Notes under the pieces: model-generated
The model's input: only the letters and a program-made list of their open reading frames with translations
What the model was told of the DNA's origin: nothing
Databases searched by the model: none
From: Brachypterus glaber
Lineage: Eukaryota > Arthropoda > Insecta > Coleoptera > Kateretidae
NCBI GenBank assembly: GCA_958510825.1
Contig: OY294045.1
Span: 9,847,916-9,911,915 of the forward strand
DNA length: 64,000 nt
Reading direction: 5' to 3'
Made by a program: the position numbers and the translations under genes
In this document: in pieces, positions 1 to 10,649 of the stretch
How the letters are laid out: the number at the start of each line of letters is the position of its first letter
How positions within the stretch are numbered: the first letter of the stretch is position 1

Positions 1-360
1 AAGTAATGGCTGAAAAAACTGTATTGTTTGTCTTTGAATTATAAGTTACTATACATATTTTAAACAATAATAATTATAATTATTAAACACAATATGCAAT
101 AAATAAACTCATACATATATTTAAGTATTAACTTGTATATTGTATTGTTGTAAAATTTAAATCTAATTACATATGCATTATATCACAATAAAATTAAAGA
201 ATAAAACTTAAATGTTAATTAATAACGATCATTACGATTGAATTTAATTCATGAATGACTAAAAAGTTACATATCTCTGTAGGCAATAATTATTGTAAAA
301 AAAATAATGCCTCATCACCTTTGATAATAATGAAAAGTCCAAACGTTAGTTTAATAAAGA
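1..360. other. AT-rich sequence, nothing recognised
   Basis: Very AT-rich DNA with no open frame of note, no inverted ends and no match to other parts of the window. It borders a non-LTR retrotransposon 3' fragment on its right, whose exact 5' truncation point could lie anywhere near 340-365. Confidence 0.5.
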
Positions 361-630
361 AATAATAGAATCAAGTATAATTCTGTTCTGTTTCTTTTTA
401 AGATTCTAAATAATATTATTGATTGTAAAGAGCTACTCCATATGCTGCGTTTTAATATACCTAGAAATGCTTCTAGAAATCCTCCACTTTTCTTAATTCC
501 CACATGCAGAACTAATATATTTATGTTTTCACCTATTAATAATATGTGTAGAATTTACAATGGTGTCCAGGGCAATTTGGACATTTTTAACTGTAAAATT
601 TCTAATATTAAGAGACTTACATTTGATTAA
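361..630 (+). pseudogene. C-terminal remnant of a non-LTR retrotransposon ORF2
   Basis: The frame open from about 364 to the stop at 628-630 encodes the tail that follows reverse transcriptase in Jockey/I-like non-LTR elements. It shows in order an FLFKILNN segment near 388-414, IDC, a FNIPRNASRN segment, a CRTN motif, a SPINNMC segment and a final LDIF. The same order of motifs appears in the longer copy at 59007-59821 and in 62446-62855. All domains upstream (endonuclease, RT fingers and palm) are missing, as expected from 5' truncation during target-primed reverse transcription. The ATG at 442 is only an internal methionine. It is a dead fragment, and the exact clade is not determined. Confidence 0.6.
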
Positions 631-785
631 CAATGGCTTTATAATATATTTATAATATAATAGGTATGTCCCACTGATTACATTATTTATATTTTGTATT
701 ATTATTAGTTTTGTGATCGTTGTAACTAACTCTGTAATTGGGTGTATTCCTGTCGAGTTTTTTATACATAAATAAATAAATATAA
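361..785 (+). mobile_element. 5'-truncated non-LTR retrotransposon, 3' end
   Basis: The C-terminal ORF remnant is followed by about 150 bp of 3' UTR containing CTGTAATTGG. That motif also occurs just before the tails at 12311-12320 and, on the minus strand, in the copy at 58822-59821. The element ends in an AAATA-type tail near 766-785. No convincing target-site duplication was found, so the left boundary is approximate. Confidence 0.55.
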
Positions 786-906
786 CAAATCAAAAAAAAT
801 ATTGCTTCACGTTGAATTATACCATATTTTTATAGTATATTATTTTGGGAAATAGCAAAAGCTGTCTTAGATTAGGAAAATTCCACAGTATACAAAATAG
901 CTAATA

Positions 907-1331
907 CACGGAAAGAAATTAGTGGGCTCTGCGCTATACATTATAAGATATTTGGTAACAGTGGCAAATTATAGTGATTTAAGCTATAGATTATAAGGGA
1001 CACAATAACTAATAATGTTAAAAATAAATTGGAAACGATTATATATATTACAGACACGATTATATTTATTACAGGCACTATTATAAATTTACAGAAATTT
1101 TATTATATTATAAAAATTATTAGCACGGACAATAATTAAATCTATTTAAGCTATAAATGCCATACTATTTGTTATATTTCATTATTCACTAAACAATTAA
1201 AGTATTTCATATAAATTTTTACACTGACTGCCATAATTGTAAGAGAAAGCCTTGTATTTATATAATAAGCGATTATAATTTGCTTGGTATGTGTGTTATA
1301 GCGCTCCTAGCTATAATTTTTTTTTTCCGTG
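907..1331 (+). mobile_element. CACGG-ended MITE, copy 1 (TA target site)
   Basis: A 425-bp non-autonomous element begins CACGGAAA and ends TTTCCGTG, with TA on both sides (905-906 and 1332-1333). The copy at 43270-43694 has the same length in inverse orientation. A third copy, split by another element, spans about 15745-16801. The TA duplication and short inverted ends fit a Tc1/mariner-like MITE. There is no coding capacity. Confidence 0.8.
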
Positions 1332-1333
1332 TA

Positions 1334-2223
1334 GGATCTTTCGAATTTAAACTTAAAAGATTATGTTATGGCTTTTTATTGCTTATCATGAAAGTTGCTT
1401 AATGTAAAACCACTTTAAAATATAGTATAGTCCAATACTATGGTCTGTTTCTTCAAGCAGATTCGAATATTGGGTGTGCGAATATACTGCGTAGTTTATT
1501 TTATGAAAGATGACTATATTCTATACACAAACATATACTATTCAAACCTGTTGTAAAAATATTTACAGTGCGATTTTTAATTCACTGTCTTGCTTGAAAA
1601 CACAGACCATAGTAGATAAAAGTGTACATTGGAATTGAACATCACAATAGTCACTTCTTTGACGTTTCTTTAACAACTTCTTATAAATATTTTAAATTAA
1701 AGAATTCGTAGAACATAATATTTAATCTGTTTCTTACGAAGAGTAAAATAAAGTGATACGAATCACTAGACGTCATGACTTTTTTCTTTCCTTTAATGTA
1801 ACTGATCAGAATTTATAAGTTCAAGATCAAATCACTTTTAAATGTTGAGTGTATAATTTTTTTATTTCTGTAGCTAATAAAGCATAAAGATCTCCACTAT
1901 ACGCTGACAGATACAAGTTAAATATATTTAAATGCGAAAGATATAGCTGATATTATAAGACATCTGTGTAATTTTCATATGAAATAATCTATACTAATAT
2001 TTTTCCTACTTTGACAGAAATTCTTAAATGCGATACAAAAAAAAAATAAAGAAGAAAGGCAGTCCTACTTCACGAATAGTTGCAAAAACTGGGCAACGTC
2101 GCTTAGTAAATAGTCTAAGTCTATTAGCCTCCATTATAAAAGGCTTTATTTATTAACTATGCCTGTCTATTCGATCCTTACGTACTATTTAAAACAATTC
2201 TTGTAGGCTAGCCCCACCCCTTA
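1334..2223. other. Unassigned AT-rich spacer
   Basis: No recognisable element or gene. A segment near 1440-1610 has two inverted occurrences of a short motif (CTATGGTCTGT near 1438 and ACAGACCATAG near 1603), so it may be an old foldback sequence, but no clean boundaries are visible. Confidence 0.4.
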
Positions 2224-2340
2224 GGGAGCGTTCAAGTATTACGTAACGCAAAATTTGGCCATTTTGACCCCCCCCATGTAACGCGGCGTAACATTTTCGA
2301 GACCCCCCCCCCTATTTGTTACGTAACATTTTACAAAAAG
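2224..2340. mobile_element. Degenerate GGGAACG-family MITE fragment
   Basis: The start, GGGAGCGTTCAAGTATTACG, corresponds to the end of the cleaner MITEs at 14327 and 19416. It is followed by TAACGC, runs of C and CGCGGCGTAAC blocks typical of this family here. A related block recurs at about 2628-2686. The right terminus is not identifiable, so this is a decayed or rearranged copy. Confidence 0.5.
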
Positions 2341-2378
2341 TAAAAAAAAATGAAAAGAAATTTTGCTTTATGGTTTAA

Positions 2379-2464
2379 ACCGGTTTTTAACCGGTTATTG
2401 CTTCCGTGTTTTAACCCAAAACCGGTCTGATGTAATTTCCGAAACCGGTTAACCGAAAACCGGT
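2379..2464. repeat. Cluster of five ACCGGT palindromes
   Basis: ACCGGT, mostly inside AACCGGTT, occurs at 2379, 2390, 2421, 2444 and 2459, in both orientations by symmetry. Such density is not expected by chance in AT-rich sequence. It may be the internal part of a repeat lying between the two GGGAACG-family blocks. Function unknown. Confidence 0.6.
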
Positions 2465-2689
2465 TATTGGCTATGGTTTTCCATCTCTAATTGTTTTTGT
2501 TTAGAGGATTTAGTTAACTGTTATCCACGCCGTGTGCAATAAAATTTGCAAGGAATCCGTCTCTTTAAGCCTAGATCGTTATTAAAAAAGTGATCCAATA
2601 AACATTTTATAAGTTTATAATTTTTTAAGTGTTACGTAACATTTTTACTGATACCCACTCTGTAACGCGGCGTAACGTTTTCGAGATTG

Positions 2690-3660
2690 GCTTGGCTGTT
2701 TTTGATCAGAATATCGATAAGAATAACTTTTCCAAAATTTGACCAAACCAAAACCACTTTTGCATAAAAAGGGAGCGAGCTTAAAAATGAGGAGGTAACA
2801 TGCAAACCGTGTTTTGTCACATCCAAAAGTTTTATCAGGAAACACAAAAAACTTATTTAGAACAAAATTATAATATTTTCTTGTTATTAATAGCTTGTAC
2901 AGATTCCAGATACACTGTAGATTAATACTTAACATATTTTTTCAAAAGCATACATAAGAAATATGAAAAAAATGTGAAATAAAATCGGACCAAACACGTT
3001 TTGACTGAACTGAGGGGACAAAGCATGTTTTGAAGGAAAACAACTTGGAAAAAGCTCAGTTTGAACGAAATTAGTTTATTAAGGGATCATTCTGGTTAAA
3101 AATTTTCAAAAAATTTATCGTTTTCTTTTACATTTTTCGAAATTAAAACGCGTTTTTCTCAATAGTATATGTAGACTTTTTGATAAATTTTCATTAAAAA
3201 AAAACTTTAAACGCGTTTTTCTCAAAACAACGTTTTTTCGGTCGGCTTAAATGAAAACAAACACGCAGTCAAATGACCGAAAATCAGCAATCCTATTGGC
3301 CAGGTTGACAAAGCATGGTTTGATCTGAAACTGAGAGGTGGACAAAACACACTCTGATTGAAACCCTAGTTTTTAACAATTATTTTAAATAGCTAAAAGC
3401 ATTTTTTAATTGAAAAGTGAGGTTGGTTCATGTGCAAATGACATAGAAGACTCTATCAATAACTCGTTTTCCAAAACAAGTGGACAAAGCACGGTTTGTA
3501 TGTTAACTCCTCAAATACGTTTGAAAAATATAGTCTGGTCAATAGTTATGAACTTTTTTGTGGGCCGGTGTTATTATTTTCCATTTTGTTTTATCATTTT
3601 ATCAGAAAAGAAAGCAGGTGTCACTGCTAAACACTTCATTGTTACTTCCTAATGCCGGGT
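2690..3660. repeat. Region with dispersed GGACAAAGCA-type motifs
   Basis: Variants of GGACAAAGCACGGTTTG appear near 3013, 3304, 3340 and 3480, and an inverted one near 2805 (CAAACCGTGTTTTGTC). AAACGCGTTTTTCTCAA occurs twice, near 3147 and 3211. The 80-codon frame at 3410-3652 covers part of this and shows no recognisable domain. I read this as an old repeat array or the interior of an unidentified element. Confidence 0.4.
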
Positions 3661-4201
3661 TTCCATTGTAGCATAACAGTTTCCCATAATTTTGCAGGAG
3701 AAGTTAGAGATCTACATTGTTGGTATATATTTTCCATGTGAAACTGTTCGTTGTAAATTATCTTCCAAATGAAGGACAATAATTAAATATGTAAATAAAG
3801 AGTACACTGAAATAGTAGTATCACTTATTATCAGTGATCGGACTTTGGATTTTTTAACAGGTACGCATTAAGGAAAACAGAATAATTTCATAAAAAGCAA
3901 GATCATTTAAATTGTATTTAAAGTAACAAAAATACATTATTATTGTTATGTAATTCTTGGTTTGTTTAATTTTAATTTCATTTAATTTTGCTCTTTTGTC
4001 TAATGTATTATTTTAAATATTCCTGTGCACAGGATTTCACATGTGAAATCAAACTAATTTAAATACCTACAGTCCAATAAAATAAAAAGTAAAACAAAAA
4101 ACAATGTGTACATAAATATGTTTTTTCCTTTTTTAAGATAAGCGAACAGATTTCAATATTCGGTCTGGTTCCTAGGTTGTTAAATATAAAATAGAAATTA
4201 A

Positions 4202-4311
4202 GGAAACGTTCAAGTATTACGTAACGCAAATTTTGATCATTTTGGACCCCCACCCCCTCTGTAAAGCTATTTTCCTATACCATTAACATGGGCGTAACAC
4301 TCTAAAATGAC
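4202..4311. mobile_element. GGGAACG-family MITE, partial copy
   Basis: It begins GGAAACGTTCAAGTATTACG after a TTA. It then carries the family's internal sequence in the orientation opposite to that at 19416 (a poly-C stretch, then TTTCCTATACCATTAACATG). The far inverted end is missing or diverged after 4311. Confidence 0.6.
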
Positions 4312-4713
4312 GTTTACTAATTTTGATTGTCACTTTTCAACCGTTATCATAGGCAACGAGTGGAAATAGGCACTATCTACTAACTAGGTCGTAGGAAAAT
4401 ACGTTTTTCTTTGCACCACTTACATCGGTAGACGTAGAAAGGTCATTTTGTTTACATAAATGGGTTTTAATACAAAAAGTAATGCATTACTTCAAAAAAA
4501 TTTAGAAAAGATTTTAATAATTTACTTTGAAAATAAAATACTTGAATAATTTCTTACATAACGCTTTTATTTACTATAGTAATACCAAAAAAATATCTGT
4601 ATACAATACAAGTAATATTGTTATTAAATACTATAAATCACGTTTTCCTTAATGCGGACCTGTTAAAAAATCCAAAGTCCCATCACTGCTTATTAGAGAT
4701 CAAATGATAGGGT
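4312..4713. other. Unassigned AT-rich spacer
   Basis: No recognisable gene or element. The text near 4640-4680 (GCGGACCTGTTAAAAAATCC) is an inverted partner of the text near 3840-3870 (TTTTTTAACAGGTACGCATTA). This suggests that 3830-4690 may be a larger, eroded inverted-repeat element into which the MITE at 4202 inserted. Confidence 0.35.
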
Positions 4714-5063
4714 ACACAAAAATAAAGGATATCTTGAATCAAAGCAAAACGATCTTGAACCAATGCCGCAATGGGTTTGGATATGTTCAACGCCATGACT
4801 GTCTTGGATCAAGTCCGCCGTTATCTTGGCATTTGAGATCCTAGATTTAAGGACATTTCCTTAAATCAAAGCCACTTAAACCATTTATTTAAGATCATAT
4901 TATCTTAAACCAAGTATGTAATTATCTTGATTTAAGATCATATTATCTTTATCCAAGATCATATTATCTTACACCAAGTATTGGTTTCAGATAATATAAT
5001 CTTAAATGAAGAGAATTATAATCTTGATTTAAGATTATAATTCTCTTGATTCAAAATCATATC
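4714..5063 (+). mobile_element. ATCTTGA-rich repeat, copy 1
   Basis: It is collinear and highly similar to 41515-41872. Both contain GGATATCTTGAATCAA near the start and several quasi-palindromic AAGATCATATTATCTT blocks. The copy at 41515 has perfect 11-bp inverted ends (AGAAAAAAAGG and CCTTTTTTTCT). In this copy the ends are eroded. It is probably a non-autonomous DNA element; the superfamily is not clear. Confidence 0.65.
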
Positions 5064-6075
5064 AAATTTAAAACTAGTGATTTCTTATGGTTTTATTTTC
5101 GATACAGGTTTTGGATTTAGGTTAAAATAAACCATTAAATTTCTAATGTTTTCTAATAGTCCAGTCCAATAACGAGGAATTCCTATTGCAATAAATATAC
5201 ATGAGCTGATATTTTAAAGGGTAGTAGTGGATGGTAACAGAACACTTCTGTTAGTTTTTCACGGGGTGGTTTGCGTAAGGGCTGTCCGCTATTTTGAATT
5301 TTAGGGGTATCTCGCTAAATATGTATTTTACGATAAAAATGCGTATAACTAATTTTGTCAAGGAGAAAATTTTCAATAATTTTTATTGGATTATTTTTTT
5401 TAAGCATTAATAACAATCCAGTTAAAATGCTCAAAAGTGGCCATGATGGGGGTGAAATTGTTTTTTTTTCGAAACAAAACCGTAACTAAAGACGGAAACA
5501 ACGATTTACCGCGCAAGGACACTAAGTTTGCAACACTTACCGCAGGGGTACATGTAGACACAAGACTACTATTTCTAATTTTATAGAGTGATTCCATTAA
5601 AAAATGATTTCATGAATTGTCACACATATAAGTGTCAAAAATATTATTAATAAAATACTATTTTAAATCCTTGGTAGTGAGAAAAACGTTTTTTTTTGTC
5701 TTCGGTCGTGTTTATGAACCTCAGCTCCGCTTCGGTCCACAAAATAACAATAACCTAGGAGTCAAATAACTATTACCTTAGGGAATCATTTTTAACATGG
5801 GATGTTTTTCCTGTGAGTTCCTAAATATAAAATAAATTAAAATATATATCCGCAATATTTCTTTGGTTATCTTATTCCCCTTCAAATGCACGTGGGCGAA
5901 AGCATAATTATTGTAATTTAATGGATTAAATTAATTTAACTTTATTTATGTAGTCGATTACACGAAATTGGACCGAGTCTAATTCGAAGGACAAATACTG
6001 TAACTTGAGTAGATTTAAATAGATAATCTGTTTTAAATAGATGGCTTGGTTTGTGATTAAAATGATTATTGTTTT
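5064..6075. other. Unassigned AT-rich spacer
   Basis: No supported gene or element. Short frames, including one on the minus strand at 5400-5597, have no recognisable domain. Confidence 0.45.
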
Positions 6076-6079
6076 TTAT

Positions 6080-6480
6080 CAAAAGTTCAGATATCGATTA
6101 AAAATTTAAAACTCATAATTAAGACTACTTAAACTACCTTTTTGAATATATTTGATATTCCAAGCTCTTAAAATGTAGGCAGGGGGCATAAGGCGAAAAT
6201 TTATTTAATGGAAAGGGGGTAGTTTGATACATCATTTTAAGGCTTATAAAATTTTCTATTTGACAATATATTTTTTTTAATTTTTTAGACATTTTTTTGA
6301 GGCTTTAAAATAGGGTTGAAAATGGGATTTTTTGGTTCGGACTTTCTAGAAATTTTTTACATTTTGGGGGTGCTGGAAAAAAATGATAATAACATTTTTT
6401 GTGTAGTTTTATTAAACTTTTTATGTGGTTGTTAAATTTTTCTTCTATTGTTCTATTGTAAATAAATAATAAAAAAGTTA
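6080..6480. mobile_element. Eroded relative of the CAGAGCGGTCC MITE family
   Basis: The stretch at 6080-6270 follows the first arm of the elements at 15908 and 21482 in order: a GATATCGA block, TTTAAAACTC, a CTTAAACTA block, ATATTTGATATT, AGCTCTTAAAATGT, a G-rich block, and ATACATCATTTTAA then CTTATAAAATT. The terminal inverted repeat is lost. Identification rests on motif order only. Confidence 0.5.
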
Positions 6481-6489
6481 CGACCAAAA

Positions 6490-6785
6490 CAAAAATTTAA
6501 CCCCCCTTTACCCGCTTCCCCCAACAGATTTTGCTCAAATATGAACTTGTCCAAGATAATATAAAAATACACCTGCATACTAAATTTCAAGTCGCTAGCT
6601 CAAGGGTTCTTAAGTTATCGTGGATTCAGACAGACAGACCGATAGACAGACATCATTTTTGTTGTTGCTTATTTTCATTTTTCTCGACGTTTCAGGAAAA
6701 AATAAGATGATTTAAGCCAAAAAAACAAAAATTGATTCTTTTTTTGGATCACAATACTTTCTTTTGAGAAAGTAAAAATTTTCTT
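6490..6785 (+). mobile_element. Repeat with (ACAG)n core, copy 1
   Basis: It matches 32700-33010 through ATTTTGCTCAAA, ATGAACTTGTC, AAGTCGCTAGCTCAA and AAGTTATCGTGGAT, a run of ACAGACAG units, TCTCGACGTTTCAGGAAAAA, and a CACAATACTTTCTTT end. In the other copy the outer sequences form inverted partners around TACTTTCT...AAAGAAAGTA. This suggests a non-autonomous DNA element with an internal microsatellite. Confidence 0.55.
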
Positions 6786-7365
6786 TTCATTTTTCCTTCA
6801 ATTTTTGTTTTTAATTTTTAAATCTCCAACTGCAACTAATACTTTTATCGATTTTAATACATTGTAATTTATTGCGAGTTTCTTCACAACCTTTCAAAAT
6901 TTGCCGACTAACCCTAAAATTTACCAGCTGCCAAAAAAATTATTAGTTTAACCCCTGAGCAAAACGGATGACAAAAAAGCTTATTACCTTTGATAATTTT
7001 CCGAATTTCTTTACACCTGAGCAAAACTAACACAAAGAAACCATTTTGTAGATTTTCCGATTCGTCTGAAGTTTGCCGACTGCCTTATTTTTCTCCAAAC
7101 AAAACTAATGACTAAAAAATGGTCACCTATCTTGTCTTAACAAGATTGCCGCTTCGTCTAAAGTTTGGCGACTCCTTATAAAAATACCGACTGGGTCATA
7201 AAAAAGTTTTTCCTATCATACAACTTTAAATTTTTCCTTAAATTTTCATATCGATCGGGTATTCTTTTCTGGCTTAGTTTTATGTGGAGCTATACTAGTT
7301 GTTTGTGTGCTGATCCTTCTGGCAATAAAAAGGAAAAAAAACCTGTAAAATTTTATAGAATCTAA

Positions 7366-8592
7366 CACAGTGCGACCCTGTTAAGAATAGATTTTTTAGA
7401 ATGACCACACAAATTTTCTTTTAGTTCTTGATAGTAGGCTATTCCCTCATTACATATCACTAGTCACCTAAATCGCAGCTGCTCCTTCTTGGGAGCTTTT
7501 TAACTTTTTCTGCTTTTTTTATTTATTTTTTTTTTTGTATTATTAGAAAAAAATCAATTATCATTAATACTTTGGTAGTGCCATACCGAAGGTAAAGGTA
7601 GTATAGTATTAACAACCAAAAAAATAATTGGTTGGTCATTCCAAAAAGCCTAAACCAAACTCTCAGTGTGCGTCATCAAGAATTTATTGGCCGAAAACAA
7701 CCCGTCGGCACGATCCAAAAATTTTGAAAACAATAATATCAATGTCATGGCATTATAAGTTTCTAAAAATATTTATTTCATCAAAATTAAATTAATTATG
7801 GCCTAAAAAGTATTTTCTGTAAACTAAGAAGAAGGAATAGTGAAGAAATGGAGATATGATCTGAAATCCTATTGAAAAATTTACAGTGACTGAAATCTAC
7901 TTCTGCGATATGTTCCTGTTTGTATATTTATTTGTCAAAATTAATGGAGAGCCCCTAGCGCAAGCATAAAGCTTATTTGGGGCTCTCCATGCCTCTGTGT
8001 AACTGCTCTAAAATAAATAAATAAATAAATAAATAGGGAATGGTCTCCCGGTAGTAATTTAACATAACAGCTTAAAAATTATTTGGTATATCAGTTTGTT
8101 TATATTTATTTTTAAACAAACAAAACAGAGACACACGTCATCGAGTATTTGTTGGTTAAAAACTAACCCTCAGCACGATCCGAATATTTTGAAAATAATA
8201 GGGAATGAAAGTACTTTACATAGCAGCGTAAAAATGATTTGGTAGATCAATTTGTTTATATTTTTAAGCCTACAAAACAGAGAAATACCGCCATCGAGCA
8301 TGTGTTGGTTGAAAACTACCCCTCAGCACGATCCCAAAATTTTGAAAAAAATAGGGAATGGTCTACCGGTAGTACTTAACATAACATACGTATTTTATGT
8401 AAAGTACTACCGGGCGACCATTCCCAATTTTTTCACAAAATTTTGGGAACAGAAAAAGCTAAAAATCTCTCAAAAAGGAACAGCTGCGATTTAGGTGACT
8501 AGTGGTATATAATGGTATATATACTATCAACAACTAAAGGAAAATTTGTGTGGTCATTCTAAAAAACCTAAACATAACAGGGTCGCACTGTG
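7366..8592. mobile_element. 1.2-kb snap-back element with 4-bp TSD CTAA
   Basis: The ends CACAGTGCGACC and GGTCGCACTGTG are perfect inverted repeats continuing with similarity for about 150 bp, for example TGACCACACAAATTTTC against GAAAATTTGTGTGGTCA. CTAA flanks both sides (7362-7365 and 8593-8596). Inside are diverged tandem units of about 150-165 bp (about 8058-8218 and 8219-8368, with a partial third near 7655-7740) and a second hairpin around 8340-8430. A retroposon 3' end interrupts the third unit. The frame at 8252-8494 is a by-product of the repeats. Confidence 0.75.
7740..8035 (+). mobile_element. Retroposon 3' end with terminal hairpin and (AAAT)n tail
   Basis: Near 7946-7990 a stem GGAGAGCCCC pairs with GGGGCTCTCC. 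It is followed by about 20 bp and then an AAAT-repeat tail ending at about 8035. A 3' stem-loop plus a short simple-repeat tail is typical of some non-LTR retrotransposons and their SINEs. It lies inside the snap-back element at 7366-8592, interrupting a repeat unit that resumes with AGGGAATGG. The left boundary and TSD are uncertain, and no ORF remnant is seen. Confidence 0.5.
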
Positions 8593-8618
8593 CTAATATG
8601 TGCTTTATTTTTAATATT

Positions 8619-8975
8619 CAGTCATGACTCATCAACGTTGAAAATAAACACAGAAACATAGGCTTACGAAATAATTTTGCCGAATTAGGAGGGAAATTTT
8701 AAAAAGTCACTAAATCGAAACATTTGACGACTAAATATATGTATATATATATCGGTGTTTTTAAAGAAAAAACCGACATTCGATTTTTATCTTGTAAGAA
8801 TACGAAAGTTTATATTTTTATTCATCGATAACTTTTTTCCCACCTTACTCGTTTAAATGGAATCATTAAAAAAACTCAAGATAAAAAGAAATAAAAATGT
8901 AAATATTTAAAACCTCGCGACAACGCTAGAGTCGACGCGGCGCCTATGCGAGTACTGGAAATTTGCCGAGTACTG
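8619..8975 (+). mobile_element. CAGTA-ended hAT-like MITE, copy 1
   Basis: A 357-bp element between perfect 8-bp duplications TTAATATT (8611-8618 and 8976-8983). It starts CAGTCATGACTC and ends CGAGTACTG. Copies at 39867-40260 (inverse) and 45770-46263 also have 8-bp duplications, which fits a hAT-superfamily MITE. Near its end is a GC-rich island, GTCGACGCGGCGCCTATGCG. Confidence 0.85.
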
Positions 8976-9275
8976 TTAATATTCTATTTTTCCTTGCCGT
9001 AAAATCTTTTCATCGTGCACAATTTTTTGATTTCAAGAAACGTCAGACTATAATAGTTACATAATAGTTATATAATATATATTATATGAAAGAAAATTTA
9101 CTTTGATACATTTTATATATTATCTAAAATAAAATGCATTTTTGCTTTTGATGAATCAAGTTTTTAATGATACTTTACATTGCATCAAAGAAAATTTATA
9201 TGAAAAGATATCTTTAATCAAAAAAGTTTAGTGTAGTTTTGTTAATATTAAATCTTAGTTTACGTAAAAAATATA

Positions 9276-9550
9276 CACTGCCACACTTTAAATTCGGGAC
9301 ACCTAAAAAATTGCCATTTTTTAAATTCAAATATTTCGAATACTACTTAATGGATTTGACTGATTCTTTTTTTATAGGTGAATTTTTTGTTTTAAAGCTT
9401 AAACAATCTCTATTTTCCGTGTCTCGTATCTTCCCCCCAAAATTTTACGGAAATGGCTCCGCAGCGAACGTGTTAAACTCTCTTTTTGTGGGACCCATAT
9501 CAAAAATATACAATAACTTTCTTTTAAATATAATGCTCTATTAGAGAGCC
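9276..9550 (+). mobile_element. Solo end of the CACTGCCGCAC element family
   Basis: From CACTGCCACAC at 9276 to about 9410, the sequence follows the left arm of the snap-back element at 10650-11678. Shared stretches include GGGACACCTAAAAAATTG and TTAATGGATTTGACTGATTC. A TA precedes it at 9274-9275. The second inverted end is not found. The 101-codon frame at 9239-9544 is incidental. Confidence 0.55.
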
Positions 9551-9564
9551 ATTAAATGGCTAAA

Positions 9565-9691
9565 TTTCAATTATCCTTTCATCCCGACAAGCAGTTGCGG
9601 TTAATCCTGCTGTATTACAACATGAGCAATGCAAAAACGTCGTTGCTGCAGCTCAAAGAGTTCCCGAGTTGTTAAATAAAAACCAAATATG
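9565..9691 (+). pseudogene. Short protein-like fragment, unidentified
   Basis: A frame of about 41 codons, bounded by stops, has a composition unlike the surrounding AT-rich frames. It is rich in Ala, Val and Gln (AVAVNPAVLQHEQC, then VVAAAQRVPELLN), with GC at many third positions. It has no suitable start codon. I cannot name the protein. It may be a fragment of a captured exon or a decayed transposon ORF, lying between a CACTGCC-family end and the CAACGAACT-ended MITE. Confidence 0.3.
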
Positions 9692-9755
9692 AAGCCACTG
9701 AGGCGCTCAGCCCATGTTTGGAACGTTATCCATATTTTTTTGATGTAGCATTACC

Positions 9756-10429
9756 CAACGAACTAACAACTCTTCTCTCTAGAATACGCATACCGTTAAT
9801 ATAAAGTATCGCCAACATCTCGGTTTGTTTGTAAACAAATAGTGGGTATATTCAGGCCTGAACAATAACAACACAGGTTTACAAAAAAAAAAGTCAGGAC
9901 TATTTGACCGGACCATGGTATTCCTAGGTATATTGGCGCCCTGAATCAGATCCCGGGGTCAGTTTTGCGCCATCACGTCAGGAAAACGAGATTTCAAGGT
10001 CATTTGGAGGTCAAAATGGTGATTTTTTGGGAGCGGCCCCGGGACAACATCTTAACGTTCAGTAAGTATTCAAGACCTACACAGTTACCCATGAAGTTAA
10101 CAGGTCACTTGAGGTTGTCCCGGGGCCGCTCCCAAAAAATCACGATTTTGACTTCAAATGACCTTGAAATCTCGTTTTTTTGACGTGCTGGGGCAAAAAT
10201 GACCCCGAGATCTGACTCAGGACGCCAAAATACCTAGGAATACCATGATCCGGTCAAATAGTCCTGACTTTTTTTTTGTAAACCTGTGCAATTACCGGTA
10301 ACTGTTGTTGTTGTCTCTGTTAGAACAAAGCTGTGCGAGTAAGACAGACAAATGTATATGTTGGCTACGTTTTTGTCAGTTTTTACAAATGAAATGCCTA
10401 TTCTAGAGAGAAGAGTTATTAGTTCGTTG
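9756..10429. mobile_element. CAACGAACT-ended hAT-like MITE, copy 1, interrupted
   Basis: It begins CAACGAACTAA and ends TTAGTTCGTTG between perfect 8-bp duplications GCATTACC (9748-9755 and 10430-10437). The uninterrupted relative at 41048-41301 is 254 bp. The extra length comes from a 417-bp palindromic element at 9872-10288. The 8-bp TSD and CA...TG ends fit a hAT-like MITE. Confidence 0.85.
9872..10288. mobile_element. Palindromic element nested in the hAT-like MITE
   Basis: The ends CACAGGTTTAC and GTAAACCTGTG open a near-complete hairpin that includes GTCAGGACTATTTGACCGG against CCGGTCAAATAGTCCTGAC and GGGAGCGGCCCCGGGACAAC against its complement. It splits the host element between AACAATAACA and ATTACCGGTAAC. 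Direct comparison with 41048-41301 shows the host sequence is otherwise continuous. The TSD is short and ambiguous (CA or similar). The 72-codon frame at 9965-10183 is a product of the hairpin. Confidence 0.75.
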
Positions 10430-10649
10430 GCATTACCCCTTAAAATGAACGCATCTGTGATTCTTATCCTGAATAAATATTTTCGTTTTCCTTTTATTGG
10501 CTGAAGCGGTAAATATTTTTCACGATTGATTTACTAAATTTAATATTCAGCACGATTTGTGATATAGAATTTGCGTTTCGCTTATTGGCTAAAAATTCAT
10601 ACGATTTAACGTAAATCTAAATAGGAAAGCATCAAAAGAAAAACATATA

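Noticed and set aside
9239..9544. 101-codon ORF as a gene
   Set aside because: It begins outside and runs into a solo transposon end; no domain, hydrophobic AT-driven composition.
9965..10183. 72-codon ORF as a gene
   Set aside because: It lies on both arms of the palindromic element at 9872-10288.
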